DNA of 64,000 nucleotides, taken from Nitrosospira multiformis. Lineage in GTDB: Bacteria > Pseudomonadota > Gammaproteobacteria > Burkholderiales > Nitrosomonadaceae. The stretch spans positions 1-64,000 of the forward strand of contig NZ_FOCT01000007.1 of assembly GCF_900110185.1 (NCBI RefSeq), in the 5' to 3' direction. The notes under the pieces were generated by a model. It was given only the letters and a program-made list of their open reading frames with translations, had not been told where the DNA came from and searched no databases. Positions 18,994 through 31,109 of this stretch are shown here, piece after piece. A program made the translations under genes and the position numbers. The first letter of the stretch is position 1; every line of letters starts with the position of its first letter.

Positions 18994-20157
18994 TCAGAAA
19001 TGATAGTGCGCTCCAATACCGAGATAGTCCACCCGCTGCCTGAAAAACTGGCCCGTCGGGGAGTTTCCGTGAAAATATTCAACCAGGAACTGAAGGTTGC
19101 GGCCGAATGCCCGGAAGTGATCCAGCTGAACGCCTGCCCGCGCGGATACATCGGCATTCCAGTCGTTCTGCTGATGGTTCTTGAGGTCAACCGCCACGAT
19201 CGGTCGCAGCGGTAAAAACGCGATACGCCATGGGCTGCGAAACTCGACGCCATATTGTATGGACCAGGGCTTGATGTTCGAAGGTTCCTTGTGAAAGATC
19301 CCCCCTCCGCCGCCGTAAACCCTCAGCCCGTACGGGAGCTCATACGACAGCCTGAGATCGGCTCCCTCATAGCTAAGGTTGATCCGCTCCAGGGTGGTTA
19401 ACCTGCGCAGCAACAGTTCGTCTCCAAGATGAGAGCTTTGATGATAGATACGACCGAAAGCAGAAAAGTGGCCTGCCCGCACGCTTCCATAAGCGGATGC
19501 TATGAAATCGCTATTGATGAGATCGGCCGAAGGCGCGCCGAGATTGAAATCGCTGAAGACGGCAGCTTGAAGACCTGCTTCCCACTGTACAGTGGATTGT
19601 CCGAAATTCGCGCGATAGAAGGGAATGGTTTCACCAAAGCTGACAGCGGCATTGTTATTTCCGTCAATATTGTTTCCGACATAGTTGCGATATGCGGCGG
19701 AGAAATGCGCCCAGCGCGGATCGGCCAGTAAAGGCTTGAACAAATGTCCTTCGGGCAGCATTCCGGTTGCCAGAACGGTGGGACCCGCCGCGGGTACGCC
19801 TGCTTCGGTCTCGGTCGTTGCCGCTCCAGACTCCCGAGAGGTGGCGGAAGGGTGTTGAATAGGCTTGAATGCCTCGCGCTCCGCAGTCCTGCTGACACTT
19901 TCTTCCGCTATGGCGACCCCGGCCACGCCCGGGATTTTCGACAGTGCCTGAACAACCTGCGCACGGTTCTCGGACTTCAGTTTATCCTCGCTTATGGTAA
20001 TGATGCCATCTTTCACCACCAGAGTCGGAATCTCCATTCCAAAACCATGTTTCAGGACACCTGCCGCGTAACCGGCGATATAGGCATCCTCCATTACCGC
20101 AGCATGGACAGTTGAGGTAAAAAACAACATGACTGCGATGATATTCAGATAACGCAC
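18994..20157 (-). CDS. DUF1207-like outer-membrane protein with N-terminal BON-like segment
   Basis: The mature protein follows a signal peptide (MRYLNIIAVMLFFTSTVHAA). Residues ~40-90 (VVKDGIITISEDKLKSENRA, then VVQALSKIPGVAGVAIAEE) resemble a BON domain. A linker rich in Ala, Ser and Thr follows, then a ~240-residue beta-rich domain starting LPEGHLFKPLLADPRWAHFS, which I recognise as DUF1207-like. The chain ends in GAHYHF, with the terminal Phe typical of outer-membrane barrels. I chose the GTG at 20157 because AAGGGGAAACC directly precedes it; a TTG at 20181 is also in frame but lacks this. The function is unknown. It sits alone between recJ and the SMR gene. Confidence 0.65.
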   Translation of the reverse strand: MRYLNIIAVMLFFTSTVHAAVMEDAYIAGYAAGVLKHGFGMEIPTLVVKDGIITISEDKLKSENRAQVVQALSKIPGVAGVAIAEESVSRTAEREAFKPIQHPSATSRESGAATTETEAGVPAAGPTVLATGMLPEGHLFKPLLADPRWAHFSAAYRNYVGNNIDGNNNAAVSFGETIPFYRANFGQSTVQWEAGLQAAVFSDFNLGAPSADLINSDFIASAYGSVRAGHFSAFGRIYHQSSHLGDELLLRRLTTLERINLSYEGADLRLSYELPYGLRVYGGGGGIFHKEPSNIKPWSIQYGVEFRSPWRIAFLPLRPIVAVDLKNHQQNDWNADVSARAGVQLDHFRAFGRNLQFLVEYFHGNSPTGQFFRQRVDYLGIGAHYHF

Positions 20158-20499
20158 GGTTTCCCCTTTTTTGATATTCAATCGAGAACAGAATGTGACA
20201 TTTAGCCTTTCTGCTGCTTTGTGTGCTTCGCGACGGGCTCTTTGCCCGCCAGAGCGGTGTATAAGAAATAATGTGCTAAAAGACCGGGAAGTAAAAAGAC
20301 TTCGGGTTCCATTTTAAAATAGTGTTCGTGTTGCCGCCCGTAGACTCCGCGCTCGCTGGAGAAGTCCGCGAACCGCGAGGACCGTGGAATGCTAGTGGAG
20401 AACTCCTGACAAGTCGGTTTGATTGCGCACACATCGCGCATTGAGATGGATTGTCCTCATTGCGCTTTTTTGAAATAGCTTGAGGATGCCCGGTATGCA
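20158..20499. other. Intergenic region upstream of the SMR gene
   Basis: About 340 bp between divergent genes with no convincing coding frame. It holds a terminator-like hairpin on the plus strand at 20436-20471, which has no annotated gene in front of it. No guanidine (ykkC-type) riboswitch features were seen. Confidence 0.5.
20436..20471 (+). terminator. Rho-independent-terminator-like hairpin without an upstream gene
   Basis: Arms 20436-20445 and 20456-20465 (GCGC...GAG with CTC...GCGC) form a 10-bp stem with one mismatch and a 10-nt loop, followed directly by six T. It ends just before the SMR gene, so it would stop a short transcript begun in 20160-20430, or attenuate the SMR gene. Confidence 0.5.
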
Positions 20500-20823
20500 A
20501 TGGTTTTCCTGTCTGTTGCAATTGTCAGTGAGGTGGTGGCAACCTCAGCCCTGAAATCGAGTAATGGTTTCACGCAGTTCTGGCCATCAGTAGTTGTCGT
20601 GGCGGGCTATGCTGTTGCTTTCTTCTTTCTCTCCCTTGCCTTGCGCACCCTGTCTGTGGGAATCGCATACGCTATCTGGTCCGGCGCCGGCATCGTCCTC
20701 ATATCGCTTGTCGCCTGGCTCTTTCTCGGGCAAGCGCTCGATGGTCCCGCTATCCTGGGTCTCGCGCTCATTGTTGCCGGCGTGGTTATCCTGAACGTAT
20801 TTTCCAGATCCACCATTCACTGA
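20500..20823 (+). CDS. Small multidrug resistance (SMR) exporter, quaternary-ammonium subtype
   Basis: A 107-residue four-helix inner-membrane protein of the EmrE/QacE type that exports cationic drugs in exchange for protons as a dual-topology dimer. The essential membrane glutamate is Glu11 in the first helix (IVSEVVATSALKSS), and the subtype motif AYAIWSGAGIV is intact, as is the C-terminal FSRSTIH. The translation aligns with EmrE through its whole length. The ATG at 20500 is the only start in frame after a stop; GAGGA lies 13 nt upstream. It is isolated from other genes. Confidence 0.93.
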   Translation: MVFLSVAIVSEVVATSALKSSNGFTQFWPSVVVVAGYAVAFFFLSLALRTLSVGIAYAIWSGAGIVLISLVAWLFLGQALDGPAILGLALIVAGVVILNVFSRSTIH

Positions 20824-21081
20824 TGGATATTCTGGTCCGGGAAGGAAATCCCGCAGGAAACTCCGGAAAGAAATACAGACCCTAATTCTCCATTTCCCCG
20901 TTCGTCCATTTTATCGCCGCTTTCTTCACCCGGTGTACCAATGTCCAATTGTTTTGGCAGTGGGAGTTGCTACGATTCGATTCACCTGCCCGTCCGGCTT
21001 GTTACGGCCTCTCCAATCGGCAATAACGGAATACGAGACCGAACCGGGCATTGTGAGAATGGACTTGGGATCGGAGATCGA

Positions 21082-22197
21082 ATGATGAGTATCAGGAAAA
21101 TTGTCTGGCAGTTGAGCATGTGTGCGGGGATTACGCTTTGGGCAAATGCGTACGCGATCGCGTTATTTCAGTCCGAATCCGTCGCATCTGCCGCCCCGCA
21201 ATTCGAATATCATATTTCCTGGGTCAGGGGGGAAGCGGATGGTACTGCGGGTACAGGGGAACATTCAAGTCATCCATCCTGGAAAGGGTCGCCGAACTTC
21301 CTTCTGCCGTTGGCTTCAGGATATTTCGATATGTTTTCCCCGTTCGAAAATTTTGCTTCTCCATCAACCGGTTTATATCTCACTCTGCTCAGAGGGGATG
21401 AAGCTTTCGGCATCAATATTGCAGGTTTCACCAATGATGAGGCAGGGCTGGTAAACATGCTCGCCCTTCCGGATCTGTTCATGCAGGCACAGTGGCAGCA
21501 GCCCGTCGCAGGCAACTCACAAACTACACCGTTTACTCCCCATTCTAATAGTGGCAACGCAGCTCGGGCAAGAAATACGCCGCACGTATGCGCGCAACTG
21601 CGCGAGGTTCGGAGAAACAGGCTGGAGCTAAGGGATGGCGACTGCATTGGCTTCGGGGGTGGTTCGGATGGAAGCGGTAATGCGAATAGAAATGGGAGCA
21701 GGGCTGGGGGAGGCTCCAACGCCATCATCGCTCGAAATAAAAATGCCCGCGACAGCAATGCCGGTGATGGCGCCTATATCGGGGGAGGGGGCGGTGGGGG
21801 AGGTGGAGCAGGGGGAGGCCCTAACGCTGCCACTCCAGGTACAGGCGAGAATGGCAATGGGGGCGGCATGTCTCCGCCGGCCAGTCATAATTCTGACCCG
21901 GATAATGGCAGTGAAGGCGATGCAGGCGGAACCGAAGGGACCGGGTCCAACCAGGGTAATGAGAATGGTGGAACGGGCGAAGGCAGCAATGGGGGAGGAG
22001 GAACCGGAGGAGAGGGCGGAAGTGGCGGGAATGGCGATACCGGGAACTGGAACAACCCGGAGGAAGGGGAAGGTCCGCCCCCAAGCGAAGTAACGGAAGT
22101 AATGCTCCTCCCTGAACCTGCTACACTAGCGCTTCTCGCACTGGGTCTGGCTGCGCTGTGCGCCGTGCGTAGAAATCAGGGCAAGATTGTCGACTGA
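21082..22197 (+). CDS. PEP-CTERM-sorted glycine/asparagine-rich surface protein
   Basis: An exported protein of about 371 residues. It has an N-terminal signal peptide (MMSIRKIVWQ..., ending near NAYA) and a C-terminal PEP-CTERM sorting signal: LPEPATLALLALGLAAL followed by a basic tail AVRRNQ. Exosortase (EpsH/XrtA type) is known to recognise this signal. The middle (~residues 190-330) is very low in complexity, with runs of Gly broken by Asn, Ser, Glu and Asp, suggesting a disordered, probably glycosylated region. The first ~150 residues have no family that I recognise. ATG 21082 is chosen because GGAGA precedes it at good spacing; the frame is open upstream but gives no signal peptide. No exosortase gene is in the window. 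Confidence 0.75.
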   Translation: MMSIRKIVWQLSMCAGITLWANAYAIALFQSESVASAAPQFEYHISWVRGEADGTAGTGEHSSHPSWKGSPNFLLPLASGYFDMFSPFENFASPSTGLYLTLLRGDEAFGINIAGFTNDEAGLVNMLALPDLFMQAQWQQPVAGNSQTTPFTPHSNSGNAARARNTPHVCAQLREVRRNRLELRDGDCIGFGGGSDGSGNANRNGSRAGGGSNAIIARNKNARDSNAGDGAYIGGGGGGGGGAGGGPNAATPGTGENGNGGGMSPPASHNSDPDNGSEGDAGGTEGTGSNQGNENGGTGEGSNGGGGTGGEGGSGGNGDTGNWNNPEEGEGPPPSEVTEVMLLPEPATLALLALGLAALCAVRRNQGKIVD

Positions 22198-22234
22198 ATC
22201 TGCCCGGAATCTATAAAAGGAGGTGCAGCATATA

Positions 22235-22390
22235 TTGCCGCAGACGCGATTATTTCGCGTGAGATTTTCCGCCCTTTTTCCATGCCGTCGCTGTGGTTCA
22301 TCCTTTTTACCTGGCATGGAAGCCGAAAAGGTGTCAATCTGCTTTCTGATGCCAGGTCGAATTCCGATTAGCCGGGATAAAATCGGCTAG
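22235..22390 (+). CDS. Possible small protein, 51 residues
   Basis: A TTG-started frame (MPQTRLFRVRFSALF... ending ISRDKIG) preceded by a consensus AAGGAGGTG at 22218-22226. The product would be basic and contain a CRRC pair. I recognise no family, the start codon is weak, and the frame overlaps an inverted repeat, so it may be chance. The only real support is the strength of the ribosome-binding sequence. Confidence 0.22.
   Translation: MPQTRLFRVRFSALFPCRRCGSSFLPGMEAEKVSICFLMPGRIPISRDKIG
22309..22357. repeat. 9-bp perfect inverted repeat with 31-nt spacer
   Basis: ACCTGGCAT (22309-22317) and ATGCCAGGT (22349-22357) are exact reverse complements, between the converging PEP-CTERM and queF genes. 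It could act as a bidirectional transcription end, but no T-run is present. Confidence 0.4.
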
Positions 22391-22577
22391 AACGTTTCTT
22401 TCATCATTCAAACCTCATCAGTGCTGGCGATATTTGCCATTCGTGCAACCTCCCGACAGGGCGTCAGCGATTATTTCAGATTATTTCATCTGCATGTTTC
22501 TTCAGGTGGATTGCCGGCCGGCATGGCGGGCGGGTGTCACCTGTTGAACAGGGTTGCATCTGCCGCGGATGGCAGGC

Positions 22578-22997
22578 TCATCCGCGCGTGGAGGGTTGGC
22601 TATCGAAACGGAAGAGGTCTACGGAGGGCAAGGGAGTCCAGCCGGATTGACGGTGGTCTGCAACGACCGTGGTGAAAATGCCGCCACGCACGTAGAATTT
22701 AGCCGTGAGACGTAGATAACGGGGCTCGAGGGCGGTGGCCAAGTCATCGACAATCCGGTTTGTTACCGCTTCGTGGAAAGCGTTTTCGTCACGGAAAGAC
22801 CAGATATAGAGCTTGAGGCTTTTAAGTTCGACGCACTTCTTGTCAGGAATATAATCAAGAATCAGGGTCGCGAAATCGGGCTGGCCGGTTTTGGGGCACA
22901 AGCAGGTAAACTCGGGAATTTCCATATGGATATGGTAGTCCCGTTCCTGAGTTGGATTGGGGAAGGTTTCCAGGTTTTTATCGGGGTGGCTGGGCAT
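22578..22997 (-). CDS. queF: NADPH-dependent 7-cyano-7-deazaguanine reductase QueF
   Basis: A 139-residue single-domain (YkvM-type) QueF. It reduces the nitrile preQ0 to preQ1, the precursor of the tRNA base queuosine. The catalytic cysteine is Cys34 in [14 protein letters not shown], and the family's ELKSLKLY and FHE motifs, which bind substrate and NADPH, follow. The short form is the type seen in many bacteria, in contrast with the longer E. coli-type enzyme. The start has an AAGAGA ribosome-binding sequence. It is divergent from smc with 143 bp between, and I saw no preQ1 riboswitch in its leader. Confidence 0.95.
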   Translation of the reverse strand: MPSHPDKNLETFPNPTQERDYHIHMEIPEFTCLCPKTGQPDFATLILDYIPDKKCVELKSLKLYIWSFRDENAFHEAVTNRIVDDLATALEPRYLRLTAKFYVRGGIFTTVVADHRQSGWTPLPSVDLFRFDSQPSTRG

Positions 22998-23140
22998 TCT
23001 CTTATCTCTGTCAAAATCGGTTAGAATGAGCTCCCTTGGGAGGCTTTTCCCAGGATGATTCGAAATGTTCCCGAACCGGAAGCTTCATCCAGGAGGTTAC
23101 CTTCTGCGGCTGCACATTATAACTGCTTGCAAACGACAAA

Positions 23141-26100
23141 TTGCGTCTCTCCCACATCAAACTCGCCGGTTTCAAATCCTTTGTTGATCCTACGGAAATT
23201 CCCCTTCCAGGGGATCTGGTGGGGGTCGTGGGCCCCAATGGGTGCGGGAAATCCAATGTCATCGACGCTGTCCGCTGGGTTCTGGGGGAATCAAGAGCCT
23301 CCGCGTTACGCGGTGAATCGATGCAGGACGTCATTTTTAACGGCTCCACGACCCGCAAGCCTGTGGGCAGGGCCAGTGTGGAGTTGGCGTTTGACAACAG
23401 CCTTGGCAAGGCAGCAGGGCAGTGGTCGAGTTATGCGGAGATTTGCATCAAGCGCGTACTGAGGCGCGACGGAGAATCCACATACTACATCAATAATATT
23501 CATGTGCGGCGCCGCGATATTGCCGATATTTTTCTTGGCACCGGATTGGGGGGACGCGGCTACGCCATCATCGAGCAGGGAATGATTTCCCGCATCATCG
23601 AAGCCAAGCCGGAGGAGCTTCGTGTATTTCTGGAGGAAGCAGCCGGTATTTCCAAATACCGGGAGCGGCGGCGTGAGACGGAATCGCGCCTGGCGGATAC
23701 CCGCGAAAACCTTCTGCGCGTAAACGATATTTGCCAGGAGTTGGAAAAGCAACTAGTGCGTCTTGGGCAGCAGGCGGAAACAGCCCGCCGGTTCGAGGAC
23801 TTGCAGAGTCGATTGGACAAGGCGCAAAATCTACTGTGGTTTGCCCGCAAACAGGAAGCCGCGTCGCAACGCGCACTGGCGGAAAAGGAAATTCAATCGC
23901 TGCAAACCACCCTCGAAGCCGAGGCGGCGGCGTTGCGCAGGGCCGAAAAGCAGCTTGAGGAAAAGCGCGCGGATCATTTTGCGGCGAGCGATCTTTTGCA
24001 TAATGCTCAGGGCGAGCTGTATGCAGTCAATGCCGAAGTGGCGTACACTGAACAGCAGATACAGCACGTGCGGGAAAATTACCAGCGCGTCGCGCAGCAG
24101 ATTGTCGCAACGACGCACCAGCTTGAGCATTATGCCACGCAGGCTGATACTTCGGTGGACAGCTTGAATCGCTGGCGCGAAGAGTACGAACAGGCGCGGT
24201 TGGACAGCGAGGCGAGCAAACAGAAAGCCACGGTGGAGAATGAAAAATTGCCGCTGGCCGAGACCGCTTTTCGCACGCGCCAGGAAAAGCTTGCCGAGGT
24301 GCAGCGTGACCTGCTGCTGGCGGAGCAGTCGGAGCAGCTCGAAAAGAGTCATCGCGCCCATGCCGAAGAAGCACTTCAGCAGCTCGAAATACGCCGCAAG
24401 CGATTGCTGGTTGAGTACGCCGCCTTGCCTGAATCAAAGATCGAGGAGTTATCGGATCTGACCCGCGAGGCGGAAGCGATTGCTCACGATCTGAAACAAA
24501 AGCAGGAGGAGTTTGCGCAAACAGAAAATCTGCTGCTTGACGCCGAGGAAGTCAAACGCGAGTTTGCGCGCAACGTGCAGGCGCTGGAACAGCAGGTTGT
24601 ACAGGCTGAGGCGCGGCTGAGCGCGTTACAGCGCCTGCAGGGACGTCTTGAAAGCAGTGAAGGACTGAATACCTGGTTTGTAAGGCATCGGCTCGATTCT
24701 CTACCGCGGTTGTGGCAAGGCATACAGATAGAGAAGGGGTGGGAAGACGCGCTTGAAGCTGTCCTGCGCGAACGTTTGAACGGTACACGCGTGGCGAAGT
24801 TGGAGGTGGCGCTCGAGTGGGCTAATCCTCCGCCAGGGAAGTGTGCGCTGTTCGAGCCGGCAGGGACGAGGCTGCAACAAAAGGCTGGAAAGGTAGCAGA
24901 GGCTGAAGAGGGGGTCGACAACCCTGCCAGAGACGGGGAAGCAGGAGTCGCATTGCGGTCCTATCTGACCTGCAGCGATACGAGCGTAAAATCTGTAGTG
25001 GATGAATGGCTGAGCGGTATATTTGCGATTGATAGCCTTGAAGCAGGGCTCTCCCGGCGAAACCTGCTCTCGCCGGGGGAAATGCTGGTGACACGGGAAG
25101 GTTGTGTGGTTACCTGTCATAGCCTCACCTTTTACTCCCCTGACTCGCAGTTGCATGGCGTGCTTGCACGGCAGCGGGAGATCGGGCAGATTGAAGTGGA
25201 AATGGAGGCGCTGAGAGCGAAGCTCGATGTCGAGCAGTCGGCGCTCGATACCGCAGGAGACACGTGTTACGATCTGGAGTCATCTCTGTCCAGTCTGCGG
25301 CATGAGAATGAACAGCTTCAGCAATTGCACCATAATGTGCAGATGCAGGCATTGAAGCTGACACAGACGGTCGAACGCAGCGAGCAGAGGCGCAAACAGA
25401 TCGATAGCGATCTGGCGGAAATCGAGCAACATGCAGAGGCAGAGGTTTCCCGTCAGTGCGGTGCCGAAGCAAGGCTTGCCGAGCATGGCGTGCGGATCAA
25501 ATTCCTGCAGGAGCAGGTACGAACGGAACAACTCGCGCGAGATGCCGCTGAAGAGTCGCTCATTAGTCAACGCCGTCTGGCTCAGAATGCATCAAGGGAA
25601 ATGCAGGAAGCTGTCTTTCATGAAAAAACCTGTGAGCATAAAATTGCTGAAGCGGAAAATGCTATCGAGGGAATTGAGCGCAGCGTGGGTGAACTCAAAG
25701 CTCACCTGGAAAAATTGCAAGTCGAGCAAGACAGTTTCGATGAAGGCCAGTTGGTCGGAATGCTGGAGGAACGGCTGACGTTGCGTGAGCAGCGTGAACA
25801 GAAACTGGCGGAGGCGCGTAATGCCCTCGAAGGCCTGGCTACGGAATTGCGGCAGATAGAGCAGGAGCGAATGGCTTCCGAACAAAAATTGCATCCGTTG
25901 CGGGAGGCTATCAACCTTATGCGTCTCAAGGAGCAGGAGGCGCGAATTACCGAGAATCAGTTTGGCGAACAACTGCAGGGATGCGAAATTCCTGAAGAAG
26001 AATTGATAAACTCTCTGGGAAAGACACGTCCTGCCGCATTGCAGAGCGAGGTGAACCGGCTGCGTGGCGACATCACCGCGTTGGGGTCGGTCAATACCGC

Positions 26101-26707
26101 CGCGCTCGAGGAATTGCAGTCTTGCCAGACTCGAAAGACCTATCTCGATTCACAGGCGCAGGACCTGGAAGAGGCGTCGGAAACACTCAGGAATGCAATA
26201 CGGCGCATAGATCGTGAAACCCGCGAGCGGCTGCTCGAAACGGTCGAGAAGGTCAATGCTCATCTGGGCGACATGTTCCCCACCATATTCGGGGGGGGGC
26301 ATGCGAAGCTGATGCTGAGGGGGGAAGAAATCCTGGATGCGGGCGTACAGATTGTCGCTCAACCGCCTGGCAAGAAAAACAGTTCGATTCATTTGTTATC
26401 CGGTGGCGAAAAGGCGCTGACCGCGCTGGCGTTTGTATTCTCTCTATTTCAACTCAACCCGGCGCCCTTTTGTATGCTGGATGAGGTGGACGCTCCCCTG
26501 GACGACAGCAATACTGAACGTTTCTGCAATCTTGTGCGGAAGATGTCGCGTCAAACCCAGTTTGTATTTATCAGTCATAATAAAATAACCATGGAAATGG
26601 CGCAGCAATTAATAGGGGTTACCATGCAGGAGAAAGGTGTATCGCGCGTGGTGGCGGTAGAAATGGAGGAGGCTGTAAGACTGGGCAATACAGCTTTGGC
26701 AACGTGA
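23141..26707 (+). CDS. smc: Chromosome segregation ATPase SMC
   Basis: A 1188-residue structural-maintenance-of-chromosomes ATPase that, with ScpA and ScpB, organises and separates the chromosome. The N-terminal head has Walker A GPNGCGKSN (residues 31-39). Two long coiled coils (~170-490 and ~680-1020) flank a hinge (~500-670). The C-terminal head has the signature LLSGGEKALTALAF (~1086) and Walker B CMLDEVDAPLDD (~1109). The start is TTG; it places MRLSHIKLAGFKSF exactly at the normal family N-terminus and no ATG lies upstream in frame, so it is secure despite a poor ribosome-binding site. Hinge residues ~575-610 hold a variable acidic insertion. It is the first gene of smc-zipA-ligA. Confidence 0.96.
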   Translation: MRLSHIKLAGFKSFVDPTEIPLPGDLVGVVGPNGCGKSNVIDAVRWVLGESRASALRGESMQDVIFNGSTTRKPVGRASVELAFDNSLGKAAGQWSSYAEICIKRVLRRDGESTYYINNIHVRRRDIADIFLGTGLGGRGYAIIEQGMISRIIEAKPEELRVFLEEAAGISKYRERRRETESRLADTRENLLRVNDICQELEKQLVRLGQQAETARRFEDLQSRLDKAQNLLWFARKQEAASQRALAEKEIQSLQTTLEAEAAALRRAEKQLEEKRADHFAASDLLHNAQGELYAVNAEVAYTEQQIQHVRENYQRVAQQIVATTHQLEHYATQADTSVDSLNRWREEYEQARLDSEASKQKATVENEKLPLAETAFRTRQEKLAEVQRDLLLAEQSEQLEKSHRAHAEEALQQLEIRRKRLLVEYAALPESKIEELSDLTREAEAIAHDLKQKQEEFAQTENLLLDAEEVKREFARNVQALEQQVVQAEARLSALQRLQGRLESSEGLNTWFVRHRLDSLPRLWQGIQIEKGWEDALEAVLRERLNGTRVAKLEVALEWANPPPGKCALFEPAGTRLQQKAGKVAEAEEGVDNPARDGEAGVALRSYLTCSDTSVKSVVDEWLSGIFAIDSLEAGLSRRNLLSPGEMLVTREGCVVTCHSLTFYSPDSQLHGVLARQREIGQIEVEMEALRAKLDVEQSALDTAGDTCYDLESSLSSLRHENEQLQQLHHNVQMQALKLTQTVERSEQRRKQIDSDLAEIEQHAEAEVSRQCGAEARLAEHGVRIKFLQEQVRTEQLARDAAEESLISQRRLAQNASREMQEAVFHEKTCEHKIAEAENAIEGIERSVGELKAHLEKLQVEQDSFDEGQLVGMLEERLTLREQREQKLAEARNALEGLATELRQIEQERMASEQKLHPLREAINLMRLKEQEARITENQFGEQLQGCEIPEEELINSLGKTRPAALQSEVNRLRGDITALGSVNTAALEELQSCQTRKTYLDSQAQDLEEASETLRNAIRRIDRETRERLLETVEKVNAHLGDMFPTIFGGGHAKLMLRGEEILDAGVQIVAQPPGKKNSSIHLLSGGEKALTALAFVFSLFQLNPAPFCMLDEVDAPLDDSNTERFCNLVRKMSRQTQFVFISHNKITMEMAQQLIGVTMQEKGVSRVVAVEMEEAVRLGNTALAT

Positions 26708-26714
26708 AGCGACC

Positions 26715-30148
<3,434 letters not shown>

Positions 30149-30160
30149 ACGGGTGGTTTA

Positions 30161-31045
30161 ATGCCGAAAATACGTAAAGCAGTTTTTCCGGTGGCAGGAA
30201 TGGGCACGCGTTTTCTCCCCGCGACGAAGGCAAGTCCCAAGGAAATGATGCCGATTGTAGACAAGCCGCTGATTCAGTACGCGGTCGAAGAGGCGATCGC
30301 AGCGGGTATCACGGAGATGATTTTCATAACAGGCCGTCACAAGCGCGCCATTGAAGACCATTTCGACAAAGCGTACGAAATGGAAAGCGAGTTGGAGGCC
30401 CGTGGCAAAAATGAAACGCTGGAAATGCTGCGCAGCATTCTGCCTAAAAATATTCATTGTATTTACATCCGGCAATCGGAAGCACTCGGGTTAGGGCACG
30501 CTATCCTTTGCGCGCGTCCCGCGGTAGGAAATGATCCTTTTGCCGTGCTGCTGGCAGACGACTTGCTCGTGGGAGACGAGCCGATTATGCGGCAGTTGGG
30601 CAAGGTGTACGAGGAGAACGGTTGCTCCATTCTGGCCGTACAGAATGTCGAGCCTGAAGACACCGTCAATTATGGCATTGTGAAATGCGGGCCCGGAATG
30701 AACGGCTTGCATCCCATTACGGGCATCGTGGAAAAACCTGACCCGAAGAATGCTCCCTCTAGGCTGGGTGTCGTCGGACGTTATATTTTGACCCCGAAAA
30801 TCTTCGAGCACCTGGAAAGGGTGCAACCGGGCGCCGGAGGGGAGATTCAGCTGACCGATGGAATCGCCTCGCTTTTGCGGGAAGAGCGGGCGCTGGCCTA
30901 TGAATTCCACGGAACGCGTTACGATTGCGGGAGCAAGATAGGATACCTCAAGGCAACGATTGCGCTGGCGCTCCAGCATCCGGAGGTCGGGCGTGAGTTT
31001 GCGGCGTATCTCGACGCCAGATGCACTGGGCATACCAGCGTCTAG
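30161..31045 (+). CDS. galU: UTP-glucose-1-phosphate uridylyltransferase GalU (copy 1)
   Basis: A 294-residue nucleotidyltransferase that makes UDP-glucose, the donor for lipopolysaccharide core, capsule and osmolyte synthesis. The N-terminal signature [19 protein letters not shown] binds [28 protein letters not shown] and [12 protein letters not shown] follow in the usual places, as does [10 protein letters not shown]. It begins 12 bp after ligA and may be co-transcribed. A second galU-like gene starts at 63047; this one lacks that copy's N-terminal extension. Confidence 0.95.
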   Translation: MPKIRKAVFPVAGMGTRFLPATKASPKEMMPIVDKPLIQYAVEEAIAAGITEMIFITGRHKRAIEDHFDKAYEMESELEARGKNETLEMLRSILPKNIHCIYIRQSEALGLGHAILCARPAVGNDPFAVLLADDLLVGDEPIMRQLGKVYEENGCSILAVQNVEPEDTVNYGIVKCGPGMNGLHPITGIVEKPDPKNAPSRLGVVGRYILTPKIFEHLERVQPGAGGEIQLTDGIASLLREERALAYEFHGTRYDCGSKIGYLKATIALALQHPEVGREFAAYLDARCTGHTSV

Positions 31046-31109
31046 CCATCTATCTGCTGCCCGACGGAATTTTTCCTGTTCCTTATTCTTCATCAGATTA
31101 CCCCTGCCG

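Larger units (their letters stand above)
22198..22577. other. Intergenic region between the PEP-CTERM gene and queF
   Basis: A 380-bp gap between converging genes. It contains a perfect AAGGAGGTG ribosome-binding sequence in front of a 51-codon frame (22235-22390), a small hairpin at 22244-22260 and a 9-bp inverted repeat at 22309-22357. No clear T-rich terminator was found. Confidence 0.5.

Noticed and set aside
20160..20499. Guanidine riboswitch before the SMR gene
   Set aside because: The ACGR-loop hairpin pair of mini-ykkC and the ykkC core are absent; the exporter is also of the quaternary-ammonium, not guanidinium, subtype.
22998..23140. preQ1 riboswitch before queF
   Set aside because: The 143-bp gap shows no pseudoknot-like C-rich loop/A-rich tail in front of the queF ribosome-binding site.
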